Assembly: GCA_015956445.1 (NCBI GenBank)
Contig: WIUZ02000001.1
Location: 186,001-250,000, forward strand
Direction of reading: 5' to 3'
DNA: 64,000 nucleotides
Source of the DNA: Thelephora terrestris
Taxonomy: Eukaryota > Basidiomycota > Agaricomycetes > Thelephorales > Thelephoraceae
Position 1 is the stretch's first letter, and every line of letters begins with the position of its first letter. The notes below the pieces were generated by a model that was not told the origin of the DNA, ran no database searches, and worked only from the letters and a program-made list of their open reading frames with translations. This document shows positions 31,701-42,396 of this stretch, piece by piece. The translations under genes and the position numbers were made by a program.

Positions 31701-33091
31701 GCACCAAGCTGGCCACTGGCAAATATTCTCTCTGCAACTGTCTGTGCAATTGGGGTCTTCCCTGTTCCAGCCAACCCGTTCAACCAGTAGACAGGAGATT
31801 TGCAGGGGTCCCTTGACCACGGCTCAACTTCATCCAGGATGGTTTCACGTGTCCCCTTGAGGCAACTCTTACGGTCACCATGTCAGTACTCAGCCCCCTG
31901 TGCACTGTAGAAGTTGTTGAGGATGGTTGTTTCAGCTGCCAGATATCTATGTCAGGCACTGGTCCTCGAAAACACAATGATAGAATGTGTTCTGACCTGA
32001 GCTCTGCTGAGAGGTTATTGAATTATTCATGCACAAAATGAGAACACTCACTATACCTTCTTGCCGTTGAGTGTAGATTTCATCTTGTTGCACCTTCTGT
32101 TGCCGATGTAAAAACCATGTTGAGTTCTCGGGCGATGGACAAACCTGGTAACTAAAGATTGTCTCGCGTAGGCCCTCCAGGACCCTCGAAATTTCTCCAA
32201 TATCCCCAGTGCGCAGCTCAGCTCTCCCGCGCAGAGACCGCAGCTGCCCTTCGACATGTCCCATCTCACTGGAGAGGACTCAGTGTCACGCTTCACGAAA
32301 AAAGGGTGACTTACCGTATCACTCCATCCCGGCGCCTCCGTTCCTCCACCTCACGCGGGGGTGAATCGAAACCTTCTTCCAAGGCAACTATGTGCGAGAG
32401 GAGGCCTTTGATCTTGTTTCCGACAGCGACGTCACCCTGCGAACACGATCAGCAAACATGAGAATCTAGGCTGGGATGGTGTGAACGAACTTTGTAATTG
32501 GCATCATCGGCGGAAATGGCCTGTAGGATAGCTCTGAGAGGACCACATCTTTTTGTGCCCTCTTCCGCGGTATCACCACGGATAGCGACCCCAAACGCTG
32601 TGCCTTCACAGGAAGCTGGTATACGTTGAATCGCATAGGAAGCCGCAAGTCCATCAACACGCACCTCCCGATAACTCCGCTGGCTTGATCTCTTCTTCCT
32701 CAACGCCATCAGCGTTCTCAACTGAAGGAAAAAGAAAACATTCATATGACCAACAGCCTTGGCGGTCGCAGGGATCGGGGGTACTCACCAATAGAATTTT
32801 TTCCGTCCTCGGGACCGCCAATCGTAACACCGGAGGTTCCACCTTCCGACGTGGGATCCTCTTGATATCTTGCCACTGTACCCTGCAGTACAATCGACGA
32901 AACCACACTACCTCTATCATCTAGTAGCGTGGTCAGATCAGATCCTGATAAGAACCGCTCGGTCCACCTTCGGAGCCAGCATTCTGTTCATGTCGAGGAC
33001 CAGGCGACCCGGCGGGGGGCGTTCCCGTGGACGCGGGTCGCTTAGGAAATTTGGAAAATATTTTGCGCTTTATCTTCGAGAGATGCTTCAT
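28708..33091 (-). pseudogene. NACHT-WD40 (NLR/STAND-type) gene, decayed
   Basis: N-terminus MKHLSKIKRKIFSKFPKRP (33,091) with a Ser/Pro linker. Next is a helical N-terminal region (KIKGLLSHIVALEEGFDSPP near 32,400; an intron to 32,254). Then come NACHT motifs: Walker A GLAGTGKT (about 31,760), Walker B-like VIVVDALDECKDEE (about 31,470) and sensor FFLTGRPEPR (about 31,390). The C-terminal half is WD40-like (WSPCRRFIAVAN, FSPSGDLLTY, GQLQVWDTHS). Breaks are TGA at 31,883-31,885, 31,682-31,684 and 31,082-31,084, TAG at 29,386-29,388, and frameshifts near 30,950 and 30,510. Two of the TGA codons stand where Arg (CGA) is expected. Fungal relatives act in non-self recognition and cell death; this copy is very unlikely to be functional. 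Confidence 0.78.
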
Positions 33092-33133
33092 CTGCTTATC
33101 GGAGAAGAGGGAGAAGAAAGGTGATGGACCCAC

Positions 33134-33660
33134 AACAATAAGCTACCCACGGTTACTTTCGGTGGTGCGATAGTGAGAAAACTTGTTCGTTCAGTGTGGT
33201 ACAGTAACAGACGATTCTGTACGAATGGAGTCTTCGGCAAGCTGAAGAGCGATAACCACCTGACCGATAGGACTCAAATTCTCATGTTTCGAGATTATCA
33301 AATTACGCTCACGAACATATTTGTGAGACCTCTGCTACTTTGCAGGCGAGAAGCCCAAATGACGACCACTGAAATTGTTTGTACACGTCAGTCAATCTGG
33401 GCCGAGTGCCATGTATTCCTATGGAGTTCGCCTCTAAACAGCTTTGTAGCCTCGCCTCCCGTTATTTCTTCGCACCCATCATGTTATCATAATGTACATT
33501 GACCACAATTGACCCCAAGAGCATATACAACCGGCTTCTGTTGACTTCCCCCCAGTGAAGATAGCGCTCACTATATATCCATAGGGATGTTGTTCTTAAT
33601 GGGGGCCGGTTAGCATCATAATGAGGGAGGCACTCGAGGGTATACCACGTACTGTAAGCC
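33134..33660. other. Intergenic region between NACHT gene start and F-box gene end
   Basis: 527 bp. Expected to hold the promoter of the NACHT gene and the 3' UTR of the F-box gene; no coding signal or clear motif was recognised. Confidence 0.4.
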
Positions 33661-35529
33661 TCAGACAATCACCGGCTTGAATTTCTTGATGAGCGAGTGT
33701 GCTTTTGCAACCTCTTTCCAGAACGGTTGACGCTCCTCTATGCGCATACCAGGTAGGTCCATTCCGCCGGTATAACACACGAGGGCCATAGATATAGGGT
33801 CCCGGCGAATGCGGACCGGGAGCTGGTTGTTCGACAGCTCCTCTGAAGAGACCGGAGAAGTGATCGCATGCCTATAACGTGTGTAACATGTCAGCATTGC
33901 GCGATCGGGGAAAGGGGAGGCGGCGCAGGAGACATACATGATGTTTCGTATTTGGGAGTGGTTGGATTGGAATGCCCGGACGTTTTCTAGGATCCCTTGA
34001 ACCTTCCTCCACGATTGTTCACTGTAACTATGGTTGATCCGCTTGAGTTGAGGGAACATCCTATCGAGAGTGAGGACCAGAACGAGCGGAGCATCGGGGG
34101 AGCTAGAATATCCCTGTCTTCCAACACAGATCTCCTCCAGCTTGCACTCGCTGGTCCCGGGAGCGACGGCCTCCGTGAGTCGCCGGTTCAACTCATCCAC
34201 ATTGTCGTAAGTCAAATCGAAGTGAGTCTGGAGCTTCTCCAAATCTCGGCAATGTTCAGACAACGAGGCCAACCCCTTGAAAGTTACACCTCGGTTCGGG
34301 ATCTTGCAAGCTGGACCGAGGAAGAGTTTTTGAATGTGAGGGAGCGCCTTCCCGACAGCAGCGGCGTCCGGGTCGGTCATCATATACATGCAACCTTTCG
34401 GGTCGTCACAGCGGAAACCGAGTCGGACATGGGTGAGATTTTTGAATTGGAAGAGCGGTTCTAGGACTTGAAGAACGACACCGGTCACCGCGTCGATACG
34501 CGGGATGGAGAGACGATCGATCTTCTTGTCCAGGCCGTCATTGACCATAGTATCGAGCAACTCGCGACACTCGCTCTCGTTCGGGTTTTCCTTGAATTTA
34601 AGGGTTATGCCGTTCAGGTTTGGGGTGTGGATTCGTGGCAGAGCAAACTTCCATGCATCGGGCCCTTGGAAACGAGCTTTGAAGGTCTTCAGGGAGGGAA
34701 TGTACAATGGTTCGTACAAGTACGGGCGGTCAAGGTCCAAGCAGAACTGTGCGTCGATTCGCTCGATGTTGGGTAGGTCGGCAACGTGATGGAAAGCCTT
34801 GGAAGAGAGAACAGTCGGTACACGGATGGTCTGTAACCTGGGTGTGGTTCTCATTGCGAGTTCGGACACGGCATCATTGAACTCCTGAGCCAAAGGCGGG
34901 AAGTAAGCAGGATCTGGCGCGACGATGTGTAACTCCTCGACGTGATGGAAAGGAAGCTCAGCAATGTGCTGTGGGTCCTCTACGCCAGTGAGACGGATGG
35001 TGACCTTCGTGAGATTGGGAGAATTGAGAAGGGAGATGTGCCTGATGGAGATATCGTCCGTGTTCCAGTTCAAACTGCGGAGATTTGGGAGGAGGACGTG
35101 ATCGGGTCTGAGGTCGCAGAGGGTAGACCAAGCAGAGAAAGCCAGATCGCTTGGCCAGCTCCTCTTAATCTCAAGATCGCGCATCACCCGGGCATATCTG
35201 TCAACACGGATCCATTCGTGTGGCTCCGGAGCGCGTTTGAAGTACTAGGCACATCGGAGGTAAGGCATTTGAATTAAACCCTCCAAATTTCGACAACCAC
35301 TCACAAATAGGGACTCGAACCCGTCATCGTCGAGAACGAAGCAATCTCGGGGAAGGCACATGATCAACGGTAGGAACTCGTGTTGGTAATTTGACCAAAG
35401 AATATCCAGGCACGGTTTGGCTAGAGTTCTGCAGGCGCGAGCGAGCTTCATGATGTCGGCGCACTTGGTCATGCCGACCTGGATGGCGATCAGGCCCACG
35501 ATCTCGTCAAGCTGGAAGGCGCGATGCAT
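33661..35529 (-). CDS. F-box/LRR-like protein, 602 aa, 2 exons
   Basis: Exons 35,529-35,305 and 35,244-33,661, with a 60-nt GTGAGT...CCTAG intron. The N-terminus MHRAFQLDEIVGLIAIQVG...LARACRTLAKPCLDILWSNY is a degenerate F-box typical of Agaricomycetes. The remainder has leucine-rich repeat-like strands (LLPNLRSLNWNTDDISIRHI, NLTHVRLGFRCDD). Such proteins normally pair with SKP1 in SCF ubiquitin ligases and the repeats choose the substrate; the substrate here is unknown. The same frame is open upstream to an ATG at 35,760, but the F-box position favours the 35,529 start. Confidence 0.82.
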
Positions 35530-36060
35530 TGTTTGTCGTGGTGTTGAAGAGGAGTCGAGGTGCGGGTCTGTTCTGAGGGTTCTGTTCCGCGTTAGAAGAT
35601 CAATGAGTGAGGGAAATAAAGAAGGAAAGCACACCTCTTGAAGGCTGGATGATTCAATCCGACGGAATGATGGCCAAGACGCGAGCCGTGAATGATGAAT
35701 CGGGATGAGAGGGAAGACACCAAACGCAGAGGAAGCTGATGGAACTAGGACAAACGGCATAATCGTGACTCTTTATACCTGCGAGCCCACACTTTCGAGT
35801 GCCGAGACTAAGCAATCAAAAAGGCTACTTGTGAGACGGGGTCCACTACCAAGACTCCGAAACACGTTCCACGTACCTAGATAGTGTCCTTGAAGTTGGG
35901 CCCGGATATCGTAAATCTCCGGGACTGACGGGGCCGTACTCCCAGGATATCTGCGATTCCCCCTCTGAGCACCAGAGGAGTACCCCGGGGCATAGAAAGA
36001 GCAGCAAACGTCGATCACCCATCACAGTTCTGAGGTAAAGAGAGGGGTGGGGAAGATATT
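35530..36060. other. Intergenic: F-box gene promoter and 3' end of the membrane-protein gene
   Basis: 531 bp between two minus-strand genes. Open frames on the minus strand (35,773-36,064) show no protein-like pattern. Confidence 0.4.
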
Positions 36061-36967
36061 TCATCGCGTCTCAGGTACCATCCAGTCGTTGGACAACCAG
36101 GCCTCGTAAATCAACGGCGAGTCCGGAACAAACCGGTCGTTCACCTCTGCGGCGATAAACAAGAGGCGATCATCCCGCAATGACCTTATTGATCGACGGC
36201 GGGTTTCGAAGTATGGGACTGCGCACACAGCTCGGCTTCACCCTGGAAGGTAGCGCTCGTCAGGCCCAAGGTTTCTAAGAACTCATGTCCTAGGCTGTAC
36301 ACCCATACCCCCGCGCTCAACACGGTGAATCTCACGCTCATCACCGCGGATACACATTCTTCACATGTTCACAACTTATACAGCCCTAGAAGATCGGGCT
36401 TATGATGAGCGGTGCGGAGATAAGCGAGACAAATGACGTACCGTAAACGAGCGGGACGATTCCAGCTGGCCGCTCGAAGCCGCCCAAAGACATCACCGCC
36501 CGTTGCACCTCCATGGACCTCCAAAGAAGCATCCAGGCCAAGTTGCACATGAAGATGAAGTAGGCAATACGGTGGGGTTCCCCGAACGAGGTTCCGACCC
36601 CAAAATGACGGAGATCAGGGGGACGAAAATGAGCCTCAGGAGAGTGGCACCCCGTGAGTTAGGAAAGTCTCCCCTCCCCGAAAACAGAGGAGGGTCGTCG
36701 CATCAAAGTGTCCTCAGGCGTCAGAATCGCCGCAACGGCAAAATGGAACCACAGAAACCCGCCCGGGGGCGTAGGGCCGGCAGACCGCAACACGTTTGTT
36801 TGTAGCCGTGCAAAAGACGACAAATCGTTCAAAAAGCTTAACGTGACAAATATCACGTCCCCAAGTGGAAGACCTGGGACATCGATGTGATCAAAGGGAA
36901 ACCTGTATAGGAGTTCACGAAGTGAGCGCGGACCGGATCCGGAGCTTGCCACAAGCACCGCTGACAA
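36061..36967 (-). CDS. Predicted polytopic membrane protein, 4 exons (unknown family)
   Basis: Reassembled from minus-strand exons. Exon 1 from about 36,967 (LPLGDVIFVTLSFLNDLSSF, GGFLWFHFAVAAILTP) is followed by a 51-nt intron with a CTAAC branch site. Exon 2 contains HRIAYFIFMCNLAWMLLWRS, exon 3 VMSVRFTVLSAGVWVYSLGH, and the last exon ends SNDWMVPETR at 36,061. Frames match at each junction and several hydrophobic helices are evident. The start is uncertain because only about 30 bp separate it from the COQ8 stop. No family is recognised. Confidence 0.45.
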
Positions 36968-36998
36968 AACATGATGTACTGTGTATTAACTCCACTTC

Positions 36999-39258
36999 TC
37001 AAGCTGGAATTAAAAAAATGGTCAATGCCGGTGACAGTAAAACAAAGCAAACCGCACTGACTCCTTGAATCGATCATCTTCTCCCAAAGCTTCCTACAAT
37101 CCACCTCCGCGCCTAGCCTCGAAGCCAACAGGAACGCGCCGCTCAACTTCCTGTTCAAACTATACGTCTCCCTCGGAGGCGGCGTTAACCTATTCGCCAA
37201 CATGGTCGGAATCAAGCCCCTGATCTCAGCCGTGACAGCCGCCCACTCCGTCCCTGGCCCGAACGAGAACGGTTGTTGTGTCGTTCGACGAAACGGAACG
37301 CCAAGAGATAGCACCGACTTTGCGTGCGCGTCGAGCATGATCTAACCCTCTCTACATTAGCCTCGCGAGGATCAGGGATGCACATCGGGAGTGTTACCTC
37401 GTTCTCTTGACCGGTGAGATACCCAAGCTTTAAGCTCCAATCTATACACGCTTGACGATCGCCGGAAACAGCGGCGTCGAGCAACCCGAACCAGTCGTCG
37501 ATGAACTCTTTGGAATATTCGCGACTGGCCCCGAAATCGACCAATTCTATTTGACGCGTGTGAGGGTTCCACAAGAAGTTCGTCCAGTTTGGATCCGTCT
37601 GCATCGTTCGGAACACAAAAAGTTCCTTCAAGCAGAGGTCGATGATGCGCGCTGCAATCTACCCGGTCCGACGTTGAGCGAAATCCCACCTCTATTGACG
37701 GTGGGGAATACTCACATCGTCTCGATCGCGTTGGGTCAACTCATGAACAGCAGCGGCGCCGACGCTATGTCCATTCACGCGTTCCATGACCAACACAGAC
37801 TTGGTGGACCTTTCCCACACCCAAGGAACCTTGAACCTCTCGTCACTCCCCAGAAAATCCGAATTCCCGAATTTTCTGAGGAAAGCAGCCTCTCGCTCGT
37901 AATCGCACTCATCGTGCAATTCCGATTTCATGACTTGTATGGTCTTCTCAAGAAACAGACCCTTCGGCAACAGACTCCCGGCGGTCAACAGCATCTTGAC
38001 GTATCCAAGGTCGCTCTCGATGGAGTCTGCGATATTGGGAAATTGAATTTTTACAGCGACAGGTTCTGGTTTCCCCGTGGGCGAAAGGGCGGATGAGAGG
38101 ATGGCGTTGTGAACCTGGCCGATGGAGGCTGCGGCAAACGGAATGCGATCAAAGGATTCGAAGTTGTCCAACCATCCAGGACCGAAGGAGGCTCTCATCA
38201 CTTGCTGGTATTCTTATAAGCATTGGCTTTTGATGCGAGATATTATTCATACCTCCATCTGCTGGTCAGGCATATAATGCGCACTATCCTGCACTCTTCG
38301 GAAGATAGCCTCGACCTCAGGTGGCAAAAGGTGTGTGTCTAAAAACGTGAATGAGCCTTCCGCAGGAGGAAAAGCCGCGCTCATACCTTGGATACTCATA
38401 AACTGCCCGAGCTTCAGAGCCGCACCTCTCATCTTAGTCAACTTGGTCACCAAGCGCTTTACGTTCGATTCGGTCAACATCAGCGAACCACCATTTTGGG
38501 CCGATTCTTCGCTGGATACCGATCGACGCAGGATTTCCGAAGCGGCACCGTATCCGAGAGAGGCTGCCAGACCTGTTTCTTTGTCAGAACCTTAATTGGT
38601 GGGTACACATAAAGGGACTCGCCTCCATAGTGAAACAATCGACCGATCCTGGACGAGGGGATTTTGGATGACGTCAATTGCCTCGGTTCGGAAGGCAATC
38701 GGGGAACGTCCGTCGCGGGTGGTAAGACCTTGGGTTCTATCAAGGAGGTTTTCGGGCTGCTGAGAGGAGAGATGATTGGTGGAGGCGGAGTGGTTTCCTT
38801 AAGGATAGGTTTCAAGGGGGGCCGGGGTTGTTGCAGTCCGGAGATATGTTCCTCGATCCCATGACCACCGGGGGATGAAGGAAAACGCGCACTCCGCGGC
38901 AGGGGTGGTAGCGAGCGCTGAGCTGTGCTCCCCTGGGATGAAGGTTCACCTGCATAATCGAATAAGCCTAAAAGGCGAGAGCATACATCCGAAACGTACT
39001 TGTATGCGCCTCTCCCGTCTCATCCAACGCGTCTGGAGGAATCTTCCCTACGGACGGTCCCAACTCTCCGCATTCCACATCATTTAGATTTACCGGTTGC
39101 GCCGTCCTCCTTTTCAGGTTCCTTTGAACAGCCACAGACGCGGTGCGAGGATAAACCTGGGATGCGCGTATCGCAGCAGCATTTGCAAGGACATCGATTA
39201 TCGAGTGCGCGACGCAGAGCCAGGTGTAGACCGGACCTGGCATGCAGACGTCGGTCAC
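36999..39258 (-). CDS. COQ8: COQ8/ABC1-type atypical kinase, mitochondrial ubiquinone biosynthesis
   Basis: The N-terminal exon reads VYTWLCVAHSIIDVLANAAA and TARLKRRTAQP-like, then a Pro-rich linker. The ABC1 core follows: SSRIGRLFHYGG, the KxGQ motif in AALKLGQFMSIQ (about 38,420), the Ala-rich loop AAASIGQVH (about 38,120), QTDPNWTNFLWN and VDFGASREY (about 37,560), and the conserved end LTPPPRETYSLNRKLSGAFL. At least seven introns are needed. The family (yeast Coq8, human COQ8A/B) supports the coenzyme Q synthesis complex on the matrix side of the inner membrane. The 3' exon (after an intron at 37,004-37,055) is short and less certain. Start at 39,258 or 39,243. Confidence 0.85.
38583..38627 (-). 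other. Predicted GC-AG intron in COQ8
   Basis: Family alignment requires HYGG|LAASLGYG. The only frame-correct junction is CACTATGGAG / GCGAGT...AAACAG / GTCTGGCAGCC, giving a GC donor with otherwise good consensus. Coordinates are approximate. Confidence 0.5.
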
Positions 39259-39415
39259 CCGGAAACAGTGGGTGATGGTGGAAAGTCAATTTGGTCGGGG
39301 TCTGCCGATCATCCTTCTCCATCCCCAGACCACAATCCTCCGCACCTCTTCGCAGAGACAGAGCCCCTCCTCTCCCCCTCTCGTCGTACAACTATTCAGA
39401 ACTTGGTAGAGAGGG

Positions 39416-40506
39416 ATGACTGAACCCCAGCTCCGCAGATACATCATTCAGAGGTTGGGTACACATTACCCTGAAGGTCGCTGTGACTGACGGTGCACCA
39501 GCTCAGATGTGATCTCGGACATGCGAGTCAACGTCAGGGAGGATGGAAATGACAAAGTCGTGTGGTACAAGGTACAGTGATAGGGCAGGCCCGTATTGAA
39601 TGATGCCCACCGTCCCCTAGGAACGATTCCTGTCGGACGATGAGATCGTCGACCATGTAATCGTAAGCGGCTTCCCTCTCATTTATACATCCCCCAGGCT
39701 GACCACCAGGAGAGCAATAGGACAACGCCTCCTCCCAGATCTGTTGGACAATTCACAAACCCAAACGAGGATGGTACATTCGAATCAGGGGTTCTTCGTT
39801 CCCCCCGGGGGTCTACATACCCCTCACACCCGTCTCAAAGGCATCTCCCTACCACACTACAGCCGGACTGGTCTTCAACTGTCGCATAGATGTTTCTGGG
39901 AATACACCTTCCGTCGCTAGCTCAACGAAATCATCGATGGAATCCGACACAACCCTGACGGATCAGGTTTCGTCGCCGACAGTTCACTCATACCCACCAA
40001 CACCCACCGCGGGCTCTTCTGCCCCACCATCTCCCAGGATACCCCCCTCGAAGCTAGACGGGATTGGACGCGTCGGTCGGAAACGTCAGACGCAAATATC
40101 CCCGTTCCTTTTGGCGCCCCATTCGCTTACCCATGTCCCGCAACCGGACCAACAGCCAAGCTTCTTCGGTCGCGTATTGTCTACGTTCAGGAACCATGCT
40201 CCCTCACATTCCTTATCGTTCACACTTGCGCCGATATTATTGAATCCTCCCAAACCGCCTCCAACTCCAACTCCGCTGCTGACGTTCCACGACAGGACTC
40301 CCGTTCTCACGGTCAGGTCTATCACCGGGTTGTTAGAACTTGACGAAAGGGTGGAGCGTGATCTCGGTGTAGCCCAGAGCTTTTGGATCGCAATTGCTCT
40401 GACATACTTGGATTTCCTGGAAGACAGAGAGGTACGCTCAACACGCTTAGGTTCGACGCTGATATTCATGATCCTCTAGAGCTACTTAGCGGCTGTATCG
40501 GACTAA
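39416..40506 (+). CDS. Conserved basidiomycete protein of unknown function, 301 aa, 5 exons
   Basis: Exons 39,416-39,476, 39,507-39,571, 39,621-39,662, 39,721-40,431 and 40,480-40,506 join to 302 codons. The N-terminal part (YIIQRLGTHYPEDVISDMRV, then KERFLSDDEIVDHVIDN) leads into a compact hydrophobic stretch (ICWTIHKPKRGWYIRIRGSS, PPGVYIPLTP). Residues ~100-240 are Pro/Ser-rich, and the last 60 residues form a helix-rich region (SFWIAIALTYLDFLEDRESYL). Two of the introns are short (30 and 49 nt). The gene diverges from COQ8 with about 157 bp between start codons. No function is known to me. Confidence 0.6.
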
Positions 40507-40644
40507 GCTACATCTCTCCCCAACGTGCGCTACTTTGGCAGGGTATACCGTCATGAATCGGTGATAGTAGTTGTTTAATGGGGTGACAACACGTGTATCT
40601 ACACAATGACTAGGTCATATTGTGCCTATCTATGGTCTAGTTGT

Positions 40645-41456
40645 TTATAGCCCCTTCTTGGCCTCGCGCTTCGAGTAGATCATGTCGGTGAACGGCCTAT
40701 CAGAATGGTTTTTGGTTAAACTATGGAGCGACACCAGGTGAAACCGATAGGAAAGCAACGCACCCTTCGAAGCGCAATGCGATGATATACGCAGTATAAA
40801 CGTACAAGGATATCATGAGCCCGGCAGGGCTTTCATACCACAGCGAGGCTCCGACAAAGCTCATGGTACTTCCGACATACATAGGGTCCCTGAGCACGTT
40901 GAACGGGAAACCTTCGACGCGATGGTCCATGAGGATACCAAAATAATCGCCGAGGAAGGTCCCAGTGATTCCAAGTTGCCAAGTAGAAGTGACGACGAAG
41001 AGTTGGCCAAGTCCGACCAGCACTGCGGGAATGATGACGTTCAGAGGTTCGGGGAGGATTTGAACATGCGGTTGTTCCGCGATTGCTTTGTGGAATCTAG
41101 TGGAAAATGTGTTAGTGCGGTGAATGAGTATGGGTGGGACACCAGAGGGATGGGAATATCGTACAAGCTATCCCGCAGCATCCCAGCAAGAAAAATGGAC
41201 GCAGCGAGGAAATAACACCCGTTTCTCGCGTTCCCACCGAGAATTTTCGTGATTGTCTTGTTTCGATACTCTGCAAAGGCCCAAGGGAAGGCGATCGTCA
41301 TCAGCTTCGATGATCAGAACCACTCCCGCCAGTGCCAACAACGCAATTACCGTTTCGCGCGACGATGTTCCAAGCGGTAGGGTTGAACACGATCGAGGCT
41401 AGAGAGTAATACAAAGAACGCTTCGAGAGGTCGACATAGTCCATGAAGACGGCCAT
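40645..41456 (-). CDS. OPI3: Phosphatidyl-N-methylethanolamine N-methyltransferase (OPI3/PEMT family), 198 aa, 4 exons
   Basis: Exons 41,456-41,351, 41,270-41,165, 41,096-40,764 and 40,696-40,645 give 199 codons. Four hydrophobic segments are present: ASIVFNPTAWNIVARN, GCYFLAASIFLAGMLRDSL, PLNVIIPAVLVGLGQLFVVT and SFVGASLWYESPAG. The family signature GTFLGDYFGILMDHRVEGFP and NVLRDPMYVGS, with the SAM-binding region, is complete. The C-terminus is KKGL. Length matches yeast Opi3 (206 aa). It performs the last two methylations from phosphatidylethanolamine to phosphatidylcholine in the ER membrane. An in-frame second ATG lies 12 nt downstream. Confidence 0.93.
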
Positions 41457-42396
41457 TGTCGTCTGCGTAACACTGATAGAGTCGTAAAGGGGAGGAAGGA
41501 AAAGAGGGAATCGCTGACGTGGCAGCAGAGCGTTTCGGTTTTCTCGCGTGCCCTCGCTTTTGACGGCAGGAGGGTACCCTGGCACAAAAAAAGTTGCTTT
41601 CCCACGAATGCTCACGCCTCCTGGGCCCGATCATCGGAGATATGTGATTTGTTCAGATGAATGAAACGCTCAAAAACGTTTAGCAGGGCTTGCTAGCAGG
41701 GTAATACCTGTCGCAAAGACCTATGGCGCAAGATTATCCAGATGCGCCTAGCGAACGTCTCATATCGTAGGCGTCAGGGCAGACTGAAGGGTGCACTCTC
41801 GGACATCAGGGACTCATATACGCCTAGCGATCCTCGTCGCCATTTCCATCGGGATGAGACATTGCATGGTCCTGCAACTTCACGTGAATCGCCCATGTCC
41901 CCATTTCAATGACGGTGGCTCGAGCACACTTTTATCGCGTTTTCCGCGATGTAAAGATCGCATATTTGTATCGGTTTCTACGGCCATGTGTGGCAGCCCG
42001 GTCCAGTCGAGCGGAGGATGAGTAGGTGGCGTACCTTGTTGACATTTTTGAGTGGATATTCGACTCGTGTCCCGCTGTTCTCGTGTAGATTGAAGTATAT
42101 CGAGAAGGTGTCCTCAGGTGGGATGCTTCAATTCGATGCTCCCACGACGAGAGCGACCCGTTTCTGGGCGTGTAGCGCAGCTGATCAGGATATTGGGTAT
42201 TTTATGATCCCCTCAGGGAGACCATTTGAGACAACTGTAGGCTAGAGATAGCCTAGTTTGGTAGAGTGTTGGACCTGGGAACCATGGTTGAGATTGACCA
42301 GTCAGTACTCCAGAGACTGTCAATACCGATCGCGAAAGCGCTTCCAACGGCTTTTTTCCCAGGGTAAGTACTTCAAATTTCGCGGAGCTGACTGCT
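41457..42396. promoter_or_regulatory. Divergent intergenic region OPI3 / SDR gene
   Basis: 940 bp between two start codons on opposite strands, expected to hold both promoters. No coding exon, tRNA or clear motif was found; a tRNA-like A-box near 42,250 was rejected. Confidence 0.4.

Noticed and set aside
36503-36805. 100-aa plus-strand frame MHLHGPPKKHPG...
   Set aside because: Antisense to the reconstructed membrane-protein exons; strongly basic random composition and no splice support.
42233-42320. tRNA-like sequence (A-box-like TAGCCTAGTTTGG)
   Set aside because: No proper B-box (GGTTCRANNCC) and no cloverleaf could be drawn; stems do not pair.
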